This document shows, one piece after another, positions 24,262 to 33,465 of a stretch of 64,000 bases of DNA (within the stretch, counting starts at the first letter, position 1; the number at the start of each line of letters is the position of its first letter). The stretch is from Streptomyces sp. MUM 2J. GTDB lineage: Bacteria > Actinomycetota > Actinomycetes > Streptomycetales > Streptomycetaceae. The notes beneath the pieces are model-generated. The model was not told the DNA's origin, made no database searches, and saw only the letters and a program-made list of their open reading frames with translations. Location: NCBI RefSeq assembly GCF_022414535.1, contig NZ_JADWYM010000023.1, positions 1 to 64,000 of the forward strand. The letters run 5' to 3'. Position numbers and translations under genes: made by a program.

Positions 24262-25389
24262 CTAGTAGCCGAAGTCCTGCGTCCACCACGGGCCGCCGGA
24301 GCCGTAGTGGACGCCGACGCCCAGCGTCTTGAAGTCGCAGTTGAGGATGTTGGCCCGGTGGCCGGGGCTGTTCATCCAGGCTTCCATCACGGCCGCCGCG
24401 TCGGCTTGTCCGCGGGCTATGTTCTCACCGCCGAGGTCGGTGATCCCGGCCTTCGCGGCCCGGTCCCACGGGGTTGCGCCGTCGGGGTCGGTGTGATCGA
24501 AGAAGCCCCGCGCGGCCATGTCCACGCTGAAGGCCTCCGCGAGCGCGGTCAGCGAGCTGTTCGCGGCCAGCGGGCTGCAACCGACCTTCGCCCGCTCCTC
24601 GTTGACGAGCCGGAGCACCTCCGCCTCGACGGCGGCCTCCGGGGACACCGTCACCGGGACGGTGGTCCGTTGTGCTGCCCTGGTGGGGGTGGGCGTCGGG
24701 GTCGGGCCCGGCGTCCGGGTCGGCTCCGGCTTCGCGCTCGGCGTGGCCGTCTGCGACGGCGTCGGCTCGGGCTTCTCCTCCGGTGTCTTCGTCGGTGCGG
24801 CCGAGGAGGTGGAGGCGGAGGGCGACGGCGACAGCGAGCGGCTGGTGTCCCGGCTGGTGGAGCCCGGCGCCTCGGTGCGGCTGTCGGCTGCGCCGGACGT
24901 GCCGCCCTGCTCGCTCGGTGAGTTGGTGGGGGAGTCGGCGGCCTGGATCCGGTCGCCGGAGCCGCCTCCGTCGCCGCCGAGACGGTAGTTGTCCAGGCCG
25001 GGCACCACGCCCGAGGCGACGGCCACCGTGCCGAGGGCGACCGCGGCCGAGACGCCGAGCAGTCCGCTGCGGACCGGTGGCACCGTCTTCTTCTTCCGGT
25101 GCCGGTGCGAGGAAACCTGCCGGGAACCGCCGTCGGGCGTGAACCCGGGGGAGGCGAAGATCGCGGTGCCGGAGATGTCGTCGGTACCGAAGAGGTATTC
25201 CTGGCTCCTGGTGTGGGCCTCGGCGTACGCCTCGGGGTTCAGGTAGGGCGCGATCCCCAGCGGGGCGTCCGCGTCACCGTACGAGCCCCCCGGGACGCGG
25301 CCGCCCGGGTAGGAGTCGTCCGTGTACGTGTCCCCCGTGGCGCGGCCCGTGGCGGCGCGGCCGGCGTCAGAGCGTCGGTGGCGTCCCAT
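24262..25389 (-). CDS. CAP/SCP-domain protein, membrane anchored
   Basis: 375-aa protein in four parts. The cytoplasmic N-terminus (about 1-100) ends in basic HRHRKKK. A single transmembrane segment (LLGVSAAVALGTVAVASGVV, about 108-127) is followed by a long Ser/Thr/Pro/Glu-rich extracellular linker (about 130-245). The C-terminal CAP domain has VLRLVNEERAKVGCSPLAAN, FFDHTDPDGATPWDRA, GENIARGQ and AWMNSPGHRANILN, with the His/Glu cavity residues retained. Bacterial CAP domains are secreted or surface proteins of mostly unknown biochemistry (YkwD type). The linker is typical of wall-spanning segments. Confidence 0.92.
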   Translation of the reverse strand: MGRHRRSDAGRAATGRATGDTYTDDSYPGGRVPGGSYGDADAPLGIAPYLNPEAYAEAHTRSQEYLFGTDDISGTAIFASPGFTPDGGSRQVSSHRHRKKKTVPPVRSGLLGVSAAVALGTVAVASGVVPGLDNYRLGGDGGGSGDRIQAADSPTNSPSEQGGTSGAADSRTEAPGSTSRDTSRSLSPSPSASTSSAAPTKTPEEKPEPTPSQTATPSAKPEPTRTPGPTPTPTPTRAAQRTTVPVTVSPEAAVEAEVLRLVNEERAKVGCSPLAANSSLTALAEAFSVDMAARGFFDHTDPDGATPWDRAAKAGITDLGGENIARGQADAAAVMEAWMNSPGHRANILNCDFKTLGVGVHYGSGGPWWTQDFGY

Positions 25390-25601
25390 GTCCTGGCCTT
25401 CCTCGTCCCTTGCGGTCGACCCGGGCCCGCCCCGGGTCTGTGCGATGTGCTGGTCGGTCCGAGCACGTCCCCCCGGCCCGGCAGCCGATCACTCTCACTC
25501 GAACGAGTGAGTTTCATATGAGATGCATCGGGTCGGGACGGTACCGCATGGCGCCGGAGGAGGGAGCGCCCCGAGTGACTTTGGTTGGTTAGGTTGCAGT
25601 C

Positions 25602-25883
25602 ATGAGCGAGGAAGTACGACTGGTCGCCTGGGTGCGCGGACGCGTCCAAGGTGTGGGTTTCCGCTGGTTCACACGAGCGAAGGCATTGGAGATCGGCGGC
25701 CTGAGTGGCTTTGCTCTCAATTTGGACGACGGACGGGTCCAGGTGGTCGCCGAGGGTCCCCATGCGGGCTGCCGGAGCCTCCTGGACTGGTTGCAAGGCA
25801 GCGACACGCCCGGCCGTGTGGACGGTGTGACCGAGATCTGGGACACACCCAGAGGCGGCTACGACGGCTTCGCCATCCGCTGA
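25602..25883 (+). CDS. acyP: Acylphosphatase
   Basis: 93-aa enzyme hydrolysing acyl phosphates such as carbamoyl- or acetyl-phosphate. The phosphate-binding loop GRVQGVGFRWFTRAKA contains the catalytic Arg21, and the catalytic Asn is N40 in GFALNLDDG. The fold ends in GYDGFAIR. A -10-like TAGGTT 6 nt before the ATG suggests a leaderless transcript. The position just upstream of smc is conserved in Streptomyces. Confidence 0.94.
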   Translation: MSEEVRLVAWVRGRVQGVGFRWFTRAKALEIGGLSGFALNLDDGRVQVVAEGPHAGCRSLLDWLQGSDTPGRVDGVTEIWDTPRGGYDGFAIR

Positions 25884-26265
25884 TCCCGTGGATCGCGGGG
25901 CATCGGCGGGCGGCCCGGGGGCGCGCCCGCCGCGTCGCGCGCCGGGAGGAATGACCAGGTCGTTGCCGAGAAAGGCTTGCGAGCGGCAGGGTCCGCACGC
26001 AAGGATGATCGCCACGCCCCCAGGGCCCCGCAGACGCCGTGGCGCCGCTGTTTTTCCGCCGCCTGCACCGGGTTGCCCGCCAATGCGGGGCGTGATCGTG
26101 TTGACCGTCAAACTTTTTGGTGAGACGCTGAAAGCCCCGCGCACCTTAGCTGTTTGGCATGGCTGAACGGCAGCACAACTCCAGGCCTGCCAAGCAACCG
26201 CGGGTGCGAATCCCTCACGACCCACACCGCTTCGGTCGGTCACTCATTGTGGAGGACCATCCATC
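25884..26265 (+). other. 382-bp intergenic region before the small coiled-coil gene
   Basis: No gene seen. The left half is very GC-rich. Around 26100-26125 there is an AT-rich promoter-like stretch (TTGACC at about 26101, then AACTTTTTGG), and GGAGG occurs 14 nt before the downstream ATG. A segment near 26200 (GGGTGCGAATCCCTC) resembles a tRNA T arm, but no cloverleaf can be drawn. Confidence 0.5.
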
Positions 26266-26469
26266 ATGGCAAAGGCGCTTCTCGGTTACGTCGGCGGCTC
26301 CGACCCTCGACTCCTCGCCGAGATGCGACGGCTCCAGCAGCGTGTCCAGGACCTCGAATCCGAGCTCGTACGGATTCAGGCGGAGAACGAGGCGCTGCAT
26401 GCTGCCGCTTCTCACGACAGGATCATGGAGAGCATCGACGCGAACCAGGCGGAGCCTGCGCTCACCTGA
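26266..26469 (+). CDS. Small conserved coiled-coil protein upstream of smc
   Basis: 67-aa protein starting MAKALLGYVGGSDPRLLAEM and continuing with heptads (RRLQQRVQDLESELVRIQAE NEAL) that predict one coiled coil from about residue 17 to 48. It ends in a short acidic tail. GGAGG precedes the start and a clear terminator follows, so it is transcribed as its own unit. I recall similar proteins at this position in other Streptomyces but no function. Placement 213 bp before smc may be coincidental. Confidence 0.8.
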   Translation: MAKALLGYVGGSDPRLLAEMRRLQQRVQDLESELVRIQAENEALHAAASHDRIMESIDANQAEPALT

Positions 26470-26543
26470 TCACTGCATCGCTCCACGACAGCACACAGGC
26501 AGTGGTCGGGCAGCCCGTACGACCGCTCAGTTGTCAGAGTTGC

Positions 26544-26572
26544 AAGGGACGCCTCGGCGTCCCTTCTTTCTT
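26544..26572 (+). terminator. Terminator of the small coiled-coil gene
   Basis: 9-bp stem AAGGGACGC/GCGTCCCTT with a CTCG loop, followed by the pyrimidine run CTTTCTT. It is a textbook intrinsic terminator, which is rare in this GC-rich genome, and it separates this gene from smc. Confidence 0.92.
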
Positions 26573-26682
26573 GCCCCCATGCATCCTTTCACCGTCTTCA
26601 ACGTGTGGTCTGCCCTGCGCGTTCAACGGCGAAACCGCCGGTTCATGGAGTGGGACGGGTCCGGACGGTAGAGTCCGGCGGC

Positions 26683-29600
26683 GTGCACCTCAAGGCCCTG
26701 ACCCTCCGCGGGTTCAAGTCGTTCGCCTCTGCGACCACACTGCGCTTCGAGCCGGGCATCACGTGCGTCGTCGGCCCGAACGGCTCGGGCAAGTCCAACG
26801 TCGTGGACGCGCTGAGCTGGGTCATGGGCGAGCAGGGCGCCAAGTCGCTGCGCGGCGGCAAGATGGAGGACGTCATCTTCGCCGGCACCACCGGGCGGCC
26901 CCCGCTGGGCCGGGCCGAGGTGTCGCTGACCATCGACAACTCCGACGGGGCCCTGCCCATCGAGTACGCCGAGGTCACCATCACGCGGATCATGTTCCGC
27001 AACGGCGGCAGCGAGTACCAGATCAACGGCGACACCTGCCGCCTGCTCGACATCCAGGAACTCCTCTCCGACTCCGGCATCGGCCGCGAGATGCACGTCA
27101 TCGTCGGCCAGGGGCAGCTCGACTCCGTCCTGCACGCCGACCCCACGGGCCGCCGCGCGTTCATCGAGGAGGCAGCCGGCGTCCTCAAGCACCGCAAGCG
27201 CAAGGAGAAGGCCCTGCGCAAGCTGGACGCGATGCAGGCCAACCTCGCGCGCGTGCAGGACCTGACGGACGAGCTGCGGCGCCAGCTCAAGCCGCTCGGC
27301 CGGCAGGCCGCCGTCGCCCGCCGGGCCGCCGTCATCCAGGCCGACCTGCGCGACGCGCGGCTGCGGCTGCTCGCCCACGACCTCGTGCGGCTCCGGGAGG
27401 CCCTGCGGGCCGAGGTGGCCGACGAGGCCGCGCTCAAGGCCCGCAAGGAGGCCGCCGAGGAGGAGCTGAGGAGGGCCCTCCAGCGCGAGGCCCTGCTGGA
27501 GGACGAGGTGCGCCGGCTCACCCCGCGCCTCCAGCGCGCCCAGCAGACCTGGTACGAGCTCTCCCAGCTCGCCGAGCGGGTGCGTGGCACCGTCTCCCTG
27601 GCCGACGCCCGGGTGAAGAGCGCGACCTCGGCCCCGCCGGAGGAGCGGCGCGGCCGCGACCCCGAGGACCTCGAACGCGAGGCGGCCCGCGTCCGGGAGC
27701 AGGAGGCCGAACTGGAGGCGGCCCTGGAGGCCGCCCGGCACGCCCTGGACGACACCGTCGCCCACCGCGCCGAACTGGAGCGCGACCTCGCCGCGGAGGA
27801 GCGGCGCCTGAAGGATGCCGCCCGTGCGGTCGCCGACCGACGCGAGGGCCTCGCACGGCTCAACGGGCAGGTGAACGCGGCCCGTTCGCGCGCCGCTTCC
27901 GCACAGGCCGAGATCGACCGGCTCGCCGCGGCCCGCGACGAGGCCCAGGAGCGTGCCGTCACCGCGCAGGAGGAGTACGAGGTCCTCAAGGCGGAGGTCG
28001 ACGGCCTCGACGCCGGCGACGCCGACCTCGGCGAGCAGTACCGGGCCGCGGGGCACCGGCTCACGGAGGCCGAGGCCGCGCTGACCGCCGCGCGCGAGGC
28101 CACCGCTGCCGCCGAACGCCGGCGCGCCGCCACGCAGGCCCGCCACGAGACCCTCGCACTCGGCCTGCGCCGCAAGGACGGTACGGGCGCGCTGCTGGAC
28201 GCCCGGGACAGCCTCACCGGCCTGCTCGGTCCGGCGGCGGAGCTGCTCACCGTGGCCCCCGGCCACGAGGTGGCCCTGGCCGCCGCGTTCGGCGCCGCCG
28301 CCGACGCCCTCGCCGTGGCCACCCCGTCCGCCGCCACCGACGCCATCCGCCTGCTGCGCAAGCAGGACGCCGGCCGGGCGGCCCTGCTGATCGGCGGTGC
28401 CCTCGACGACGTGCCCGAGCCCTCCCGGCCCGAGGCGCACCCCCTGGCCGCCGACCTCGTGAACGGACCCGGCGACCTCCTGCCCGCCGTACGGCGGCTG
28501 CTGTGCGGGATCGCCGTCGTGGGCACCCTGGAGGACGCCGAGGACCTGGTGCGCGCCCGGCCCGACCTCACCGCCGTCACCGCCGAGGGGGACCTCCTGG
28601 GCCCGCACTTCGCGCACGGCGGCTCCGCGGGGGCGCCCAGCCTCCTGGAGGTGCGGGCCTCGGTGGACGAGGCAGCCGCCGAACTGGAGGAACTCGGCGT
28701 GAGCTGCGAGGCGCTGACCGCGGCGCAGCACGCGGCGGCGGAGCGGCGCGGCGAGTGCGCCGCGCTGGTCGAGGAACTGGGGGAGCGCCGCCGGGCCGCC
28801 GACCGGGAGAAGTCGGCCGTCGCCCAGCACCTCGGCCGGCTGGCCGGGCAGGCCCGGGCGGCGGCGGGCGAGGCCGAGCGGTCCGGTGCTGCCGCCGCCC
28901 GTGCCCAGGAGGCACTGGACCGGGCACACGCGGAGGCGGAGGAGCTCGCCGAGCGGCTGGCCGTCGTCGAGGAGATGCCGGTCGACGAGGAGCCCGACAC
29001 CGCCGTGCGCGACCGGCTCGCCGCCGACGGCGCCAACGCCCGCCAGACCGAGATGGAGGCCCGCCTTCAGGTCCGTACGCACGAGGAGCGTGTCAAGGGG
29101 CTGGCCGGACGGGCCGACTCCCTGGACCGCGCCGCCCGCGCGGAACGCGAGGCACGCGCGCGTGCCGAGCAGCGCCGGGCGCGCCTGCGTCACGAGGCGG
29201 ACGTCGCCCGGGCCGTGGCCTCCGGGGCCCGACTGCTGCTGGCGCACGTCGAGGTGTCGCTCGCGCGCGCCGAGCAGGAACGTGCCGCCGCCGAGGCGGC
29301 CAAGGCCCGGTGCGAGGAGGAGCTGGGCTCCGCCCGGGGGACGGGGCGCGACCTGAAGGGGGAACTCGACAAGCTGACGGACTCCGTTCACCGGGGCGAG
29401 GTGCTCGGTGCCGAGAAGCGGCTCCGGATCGAGCAGCTGGAGACCAGGGCGCTGGAGGAACTCGGGGTGGAGCCGGCGGGCCTGGTGTCCGAGTACGGCC
29501 CCCACCAGCCCGTGCCGCCCTCGCCCCCGGCGGAGGGCGAGGTGCTGCCCGAGGATCCCGCGCATCCGCGCAACCGGCCCCGGCCCTTCGCGCGGGCCGA

Positions 29601-30237
29601 GCAGGAGAAGCGGCTCAGGGCGGCCGAGCGGGCGTACCAGCAGCTGGGGAAGGTCAATCCGCTCGCCCTGGAGGAGTTCGCGGCGCTGGAGGAGCGCCAC
29701 CAGTTCCTCAGCGAGCAGCTGGAGGACCTGAAGAAGACCCGCGCCGACCTGCTGCGTGTGGTGAAGGAGGTCGACGAGCGCGTCGAGCAGGTCTTCACGG
29801 AGGCCTACCGGGACACCGCCCGCGAGTTCGAGGGCGTCTTCAGCCGTCTCTTCCCTGGTGGCGAGGGGCGGCTGGTGCTGACCGATCCCGACAACATGCT
29901 CACCACGGGCGTGGACGTCGAGGCGCGCCCGCCGGGCAAGAAGGTGAAGCGGCTGAGCCTGCTCTCGGGCGGGGAGCGGTCGCTGACCGCCGTCGCACTG
30001 CTCGTGTCGATCTTCAAGGCGCGGCCGAGCCCGTTCTACGTCATGGACGAGGTGGAGGCCGCCCTCGACGACACCAACCTGCAGCGGCTGATCCGCATCA
30101 TGCAGGAGCTGCAGGAGGCCTCGCAGCTGATCGTGATCACGCACCAGAAGCGCACCATGGAGGTGGCCGACGCCCTCTATGGCGTGTCCATGCAAGGCGA
30201 TGGGGTGTCGAAGGTCGTCTCGCAGCGGTTGCGCTGA
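26683..30237 (+). CDS. smc: Chromosome segregation ATPase SMC
   Basis: 1,184-aa structural-maintenance-of-chromosomes protein. The N-terminal head has Walker A GPNGSGKS at residues 31-38. Two long Ala/Glu/Arg-rich coiled coils (about 165-500 and 680-1010) surround a hinge of about 180 residues (GLLGPAAELLTVAPGHEVAL). The C-terminal head has the signature LLSGGERSLTAVALLVSIFK and Walker B FYVMDEVEAALDDTN. The GTG start immediately precedes the family N-terminus HLKALTLRGFKSFA. TAGAGT (26669-26674) is a possible -10 giving a nearly leaderless mRNA. Loaded by ParB with ScpAB, it compacts sister chromosomes. Confidence 0.98.
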   Translation: MHLKALTLRGFKSFASATTLRFEPGITCVVGPNGSGKSNVVDALSWVMGEQGAKSLRGGKMEDVIFAGTTGRPPLGRAEVSLTIDNSDGALPIEYAEVTITRIMFRNGGSEYQINGDTCRLLDIQELLSDSGIGREMHVIVGQGQLDSVLHADPTGRRAFIEEAAGVLKHRKRKEKALRKLDAMQANLARVQDLTDELRRQLKPLGRQAAVARRAAVIQADLRDARLRLLAHDLVRLREALRAEVADEAALKARKEAAEEELRRALQREALLEDEVRRLTPRLQRAQQTWYELSQLAERVRGTVSLADARVKSATSAPPEERRGRDPEDLEREAARVREQEAELEAALEAARHALDDTVAHRAELERDLAAEERRLKDAARAVADRREGLARLNGQVNAARSRAASAQAEIDRLAAARDEAQERAVTAQEEYEVLKAEVDGLDAGDADLGEQYRAAGHRLTEAEAALTAAREATAAAERRRAATQARHETLALGLRRKDGTGALLDARDSLTGLLGPAAELLTVAPGHEVALAAAFGAAADALAVATPSAATDAIRLLRKQDAGRAALLIGGALDDVPEPSRPEAHPLAADLVNGPGDLLPAVRRLLCGIAVVGTLEDAEDLVRARPDLTAVTAEGDLLGPHFAHGGSAGAPSLLEVRASVDEAAAELEELGVSCEALTAAQHAAAERRGECAALVEELGERRRAADREKSAVAQHLGRLAGQARAAAGEAERSGAAAARAQEALDRAHAEAEELAERLAVVEEMPVDEEPDTAVRDRLAADGANARQTEMEARLQVRTHEERVKGLAGRADSLDRAARAEREARARAEQRRARLRHEADVARAVASGARLLLAHVEVSLARAEQERAAAEAAKARCEEELGSARGTGRDLKGELDKLTDSVHRGEVLGAEKRLRIEQLETRALEELGVEPAGLVSEYGPHQPVPPSPPAEGEVLPEDPAHPRNRPRPFARAEQEKRLRAAERAYQQLGKVNPLALEEFAALEERHQFLSEQLEDLKKTRADLLRVVKEVDERVEQVFTEAYRDTAREFEGVFSRLFPGGEGRLVLTDPDNMLTTGVDVEARPPGKKVKRLSLLSGGERSLTAVALLVSIFKARPSPFYVMDEVEAALDDTNLQRLIRIMQELQEASQLIVITHQKRTMEVADALYGVSMQGDGVSKVVSQRLR

Positions 30238-30352
30238 ATCGGGCGCCGACTGGACCTGTCCCCGCCCGCACCCTCCATGTGAATTCACTTCCTGAACGAA
30301 ACCTCTGCGGTTTGCCGGTCCCTGCGGTGCTTCTGTGGGTAGACCCCCGTCT

Positions 30353-30393
30353 TTGACTTCGAAACTTGAAGGCATAGTCTCTGCAACGTTGCA
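30353..30393 (+). promoter_or_regulatory. glcP promoter with palindromic operator
   Basis: TTGACT (30353-30358), 16-nt spacer, TAGTCT (30375-30380) forms a good promoter. The perfect 12-bp palindrome TGCAACGTTGCA (30382-30393) starts 1 nt after the -10, over the expected transcription start. The central AACGTT dyad resembles LacI/GalR-family operators. The regulator is not identified. The rest of the 254-bp gap holds a ~100-nt leader without a visible ORF. Confidence 0.6.
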
Positions 30394-30491
30394 CTTACCT
30401 TCAGGTGTGAGCGGCGTACGCGTGTGCGCCCCTGCTGCCTGACAGGGCAGACCCCCACCCGGCAGCGTTGCCGGTGGCCCGAGGAGTTCAC

Positions 30492-31910
30492 GTGACCAGC
30501 ACGACGCAGGCGCACAAGCCAGGAGCCGGGACGGCCCACCCCGAACATCTGGGGCACGTCATCTTCATCGCCGCGGCAGCCGCGATGGGCGGCTTCCTCT
30601 TCGGCTACGACAGCTCCGTGATCAACGGCGCGGTCGAGGCCATCCGCGACCGCTACGACATCGGGTCCGCGGCGCTCGCCCAGGTCATCGCGATCGCCCT
30701 GATCGGCTGCGCCATCGGCGCCGCCACCGCCGGCCGCATAGCCGACCGGATCGGCCGCATCCGCTGCATGCAGATCGCGGCCGCCCTGTTCACCGTCAGC
30801 GCCGTCGGCTCGGCTCTGCCCTTCGCGCTGTGGGACCTCGCCCTCTGGCGCATCGTCGGCGGCTTCGCCATCGGCATGGCCTCCGTCATCGGCCCGGCCT
30901 ATATCGCCGAGGTCGCCCCGCCCGCCTACCGCGGGCGCCTCGGCTCCTTCCAGCAGGCGGCGATCGTCGTCGGCATCGCCATCTCGCAGCTGGTGAACTG
31001 GGGCCTGCTGAACGCCGCCGGCGGTGACCAGCGCGGTGAGCTGATGGGCCTGGAGGCCTGGCAGGTCATGCTCGGCGTCATGGTGATCCCGGCCGCCCTG
31101 TACGGCATGCTCTCCTTCGCGATCCCCGAGTCCCCGCGCTTCCTCATCTCCGTCGGCAAGCGCGACCGTGCCCGAGAGATCCTCGAGGAGGTCGAGGGCG
31201 GGAACGTCGACCTCGGGGCCCGTGTCGCCGAGATCGAGCTCGCGATGCAGAGCGAGCAGAAGTCCACCTTCAAGGACCTGCTCGGCGGCTCCTTCTTCTT
31301 CAGGCCCATCGTCTGGGTCGGTATCGGCCTGTCCGTCTTCCAGCAGTTCGTCGGCATCAACGTCGCGTTCTACTACTCCTCGACGCTGTGGCAGTCGGTG
31401 GGCGTCGACCCCGCGGACTCGTTCCTCTACTCCTTCACCACGTCGATCATCAACATCGTCGGCACGGTCATCGCGATGATCTTCGTGGACCGGATCGGCC
31501 GCCGCCCGCTCGCCGTCATCGGCTCCGTCGGCATGGTGGCCGGCCTGGCGCTGGAGGCCTGGGCCTTCTCCTACGACCTGGTCGACGGCAGGCTGCCGAC
31601 CGCGCAGGGCTGGACGGCGCTGATCGCCGCCCACGTCTTCGTCCTCTTCTTCGCCCTGTCCTGGGGCGTGGTCGTCTGGGTCATGCTCGGCGAGATGTTC
31701 CCGAACAGGATCCGGGCCGCCGCCCTGGGCGTGGCCGCGGCCGCGCAGTGGATCGCCAACTGGGCGATCACCGCGAGCTTCCCGTCGCTGGCCGACTGGA
31801 ACCTCTCCACGACGTACGTGATCTACACCGTCTTCGCCGCGCTCTCCGTCCCGTTCGTCCTGAGGTTCGTCAGGGAGACGAAGGGCAAGGCCCTGGAGGA
31901 GATGGGCTGA
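30492..31910 (+). CDS. glcP: Glucose permease GlcP (MFS sugar porter)
   Basis: 472-aa major-facilitator sugar:proton symporter, same length and location as S. coelicolor GlcP1 near smc. 12 predicted membrane segments. Sugar-porter signatures: AMGGFLFGYDSSVINGA (TM1), GRIADRIGRIR (loop 2-3), PESPRFLIS (after TM6), QQFVGINVAFYYSS (TM7) and DRIGRRPLAVIG. It ends RFVRETKGKALEEMG. The GTG start follows GAGGAGTTCAC. Streptomyces import glucose mainly by this permease rather than a PTS. Expression is expected to be glucose-inducible. Confidence 0.93.
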   Translation: MTSTTQAHKPGAGTAHPEHLGHVIFIAAAAAMGGFLFGYDSSVINGAVEAIRDRYDIGSAALAQVIAIALIGCAIGAATAGRIADRIGRIRCMQIAAALFTVSAVGSALPFALWDLALWRIVGGFAIGMASVIGPAYIAEVAPPAYRGRLGSFQQAAIVVGIAISQLVNWGLLNAAGGDQRGELMGLEAWQVMLGVMVIPAALYGMLSFAIPESPRFLISVGKRDRAREILEEVEGGNVDLGARVAEIELAMQSEQKSTFKDLLGGSFFFRPIVWVGIGLSVFQQFVGINVAFYYSSTLWQSVGVDPADSFLYSFTTSIINIVGTVIAMIFVDRIGRRPLAVIGSVGMVAGLALEAWAFSYDLVDGRLPTAQGWTALIAAHVFVLFFALSWGVVVWVMLGEMFPNRIRAAALGVAAAAQWIANWAITASFPSLADWNLSTTYVIYTVFAALSVPFVLRFVRETKGKALEEMG

Positions 31911-31984
31911 GCCGACGGGCGAGGCCCCCGCAGACTCGAGGAACGGGCCCAAGTCCCCGCTGCCCGCTCCTCGACACCCGTGAG

Positions 31985-32030
31985 GCGTGCCGCCCCGGCC
32001 CGGAGAACCGTCCGGACCGGGGCGGCACGC
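31985..32030 (+). terminator. glcP terminator
   Basis: Stem of 14 perfect pairs (GCGTGCCGCCCCGG) plus 5 more after one mismatch, 6-nt loop, between glcP and ftsY. Confidence 0.88.
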
Positions 32031-32108
32031 GTTCCCGGGACGACGTGTCTCCCGGCGGACGCCGCAAGGCGGGGTCGGCCGACCCCCATGACTGATACTG
32101 GACGCGTT

Positions 32109-33320
32109 ATGGAAACCGTCATCCTTGCTGTAATCATCGCCGTGGTCGTGCTCGGCGCGATCGGCGGGCTCATCATCGGCAGCCGGCGGAGGAAGCCGCT
32201 GCCCCCGCCGCCGCCCGCAGCGCCCGACATCACCGCCCCTCCGGCCGAGCCGCACGTCGGCGAAGAGGCCGAGACGCCGCGGGAGGAACCGCGGCGCACG
32301 ATAGAGGAGGTGGATCTTCCGGAAGGCTCGGCTCCCACAGCGGTCGAGGAGCCTCCCGCCGAACCGCTCGTCGTGGCTCCGGAGATCGAGATCCCGGAGC
32401 CCACCGCAGGCCGCCTGGTCCGCCTGCGTGCCCGCCTCTCCCGTTCCCAGAACGCCCTCGGCAAGGGACTGCTCGGCCTGCTGTCGCGCGAGCACCTCGA
32501 CGAGGAGACCTGGGAGGAGGTGGAGGACACGCTGCTCACCGCCGACGTCGGCGTACAGCCCACCCAGGAGCTGGTCGAGCGGCTGCGCGAGCGCGTCAAG
32601 GTGCTCGGCACCCGCACCCCCGAGGAACTGCGCGCCCTGCTGCGCGAGGAGCTGCTCACCCTGGTCGGCACCGACCAGGACCGCACCCTGAGGACCGAGC
32701 CGGAGGCGAGCAAGCCGGGCATCGTGATGGTCGTCGGCGTCAACGGCACCGGCAAGACCACCACCACCGGCAAGTTGGCCCGCGTCCTGGTCGCCGACGG
32801 CCGCAGTGTCGTCCTCGGCGCCGCGGACACCTTCCGCGCCGCCGCCGCCGACCAGCTGCAGACCTGGGGCGAGCGGGTCGGTGCCCACACCGTGCGCGGA
32901 CCGGAGGCCGGCGACCCGGCGTCCGTCGCGTTCGACGCGGTCAAGGAGGGCAAGGAGATGGGCGCCGACGTGGTGCTCATCGACACCGCCGGCCGCCTGC
33001 ACACCAAGACCGGGCTCATGGACGAGCTCGGCAAGGTCAAGCGGGTCGTGGAGAAGCAGGCCCCGCTCGACGAGGTGCTCCTCGTCCTCGACGCCACTAC
33101 CGGGCAGAACGGCCTCGTCCAGGCCCGTGTGTTCGCCGAGGTCGTGGACATCACCGGCATCGCGCTCACCAAGCTCGACGGCACCGCCAAGGGCGGCATC
33201 GTCATCGCCGTCCAGCGCGAACTGGGCGTACCGGTCAAGCTCGTCGGACTCGGCGAGGGCGCGGACGACCTGGCGCCGTTCGAGCCGGAGGCGTTCGTCG
33301 ACGCGTTGATCGGCGACTGA
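32109..33320 (+). CDS. ftsY: Signal recognition particle receptor FtsY
   Basis: 403-aa SRP receptor GTPase. It begins with a true transmembrane anchor (METVILAVIIAVVVLGAIGG), which is typical of actinobacteria, then a Pro/Glu-rich acidic A domain (about 30-105) and the NG domain: GVNGTGKTTTTGKLAR (G1), DTFRAAAADQL, DTAGRLHTK (G3) and TKLDGTAKGG (G4). The ATG at 32109 is preferred over one 21 nt upstream because GATACT (32094-32099) looks like the -10, making the transcript near-leaderless. It works with Ffh, encoded 8 kb downstream. Confidence 0.97.
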   Translation: METVILAVIIAVVVLGAIGGLIIGSRRRKPLPPPPPAAPDITAPPAEPHVGEEAETPREEPRRTIEEVDLPEGSAPTAVEEPPAEPLVVAPEIEIPEPTAGRLVRLRARLSRSQNALGKGLLGLLSREHLDEETWEEVEDTLLTADVGVQPTQELVERLRERVKVLGTRTPEELRALLREELLTLVGTDQDRTLRTEPEASKPGIVMVVGVNGTGKTTTTGKLARVLVADGRSVVLGAADTFRAAAADQLQTWGERVGAHTVRGPEAGDPASVAFDAVKEGKEMGADVVLIDTAGRLHTKTGLMDELGKVKRVVEKQAPLDEVLLVLDATTGQNGLVQARVFAEVVDITGIALTKLDGTAKGGIVIAVQRELGVPVKLVGLGEGADDLAPFEPEAFVDALIGD

Positions 33321-33361
33321 GGAGTCCGCCTCCGGGATCCGGAGGTGCCTGCCGCACGCGA

Positions 33362-33403
33362 GAAGCGCCCGCCCCGCGGTCCGAGCCGGGGGACGGGCGC
33401 TTC
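33362..33403. terminator. Terminator between convergent ftsY and Prim-Pol genes
   Basis: 10-bp outer stem GAAGCGCCCG/CGGGCGCTTC, with further pairing inside, located between convergent genes. Confidence 0.8.
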
Positions 33404-33465
33404 GCCGTTCCGTGAGGGTTCCGGGGACCGGTGCCGCGCGCCGGGGTGCCGCGGCCTTCGCGGCG

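Noticed and set aside
26160..26240. tRNA-like T-arm sequence (GGGTGCGAATCCCTC) before the small coiled-coil gene
   Set aside because: No acceptor, D or anticodon stem can be paired with it; it seems chance similarity in a leader region.
26623..30375. Very long open frame on the minus strand opposite smc
   Set aside because: High-GC antisense frames are usually open; it lacks start signals and protein-like composition, and smc is unambiguous.
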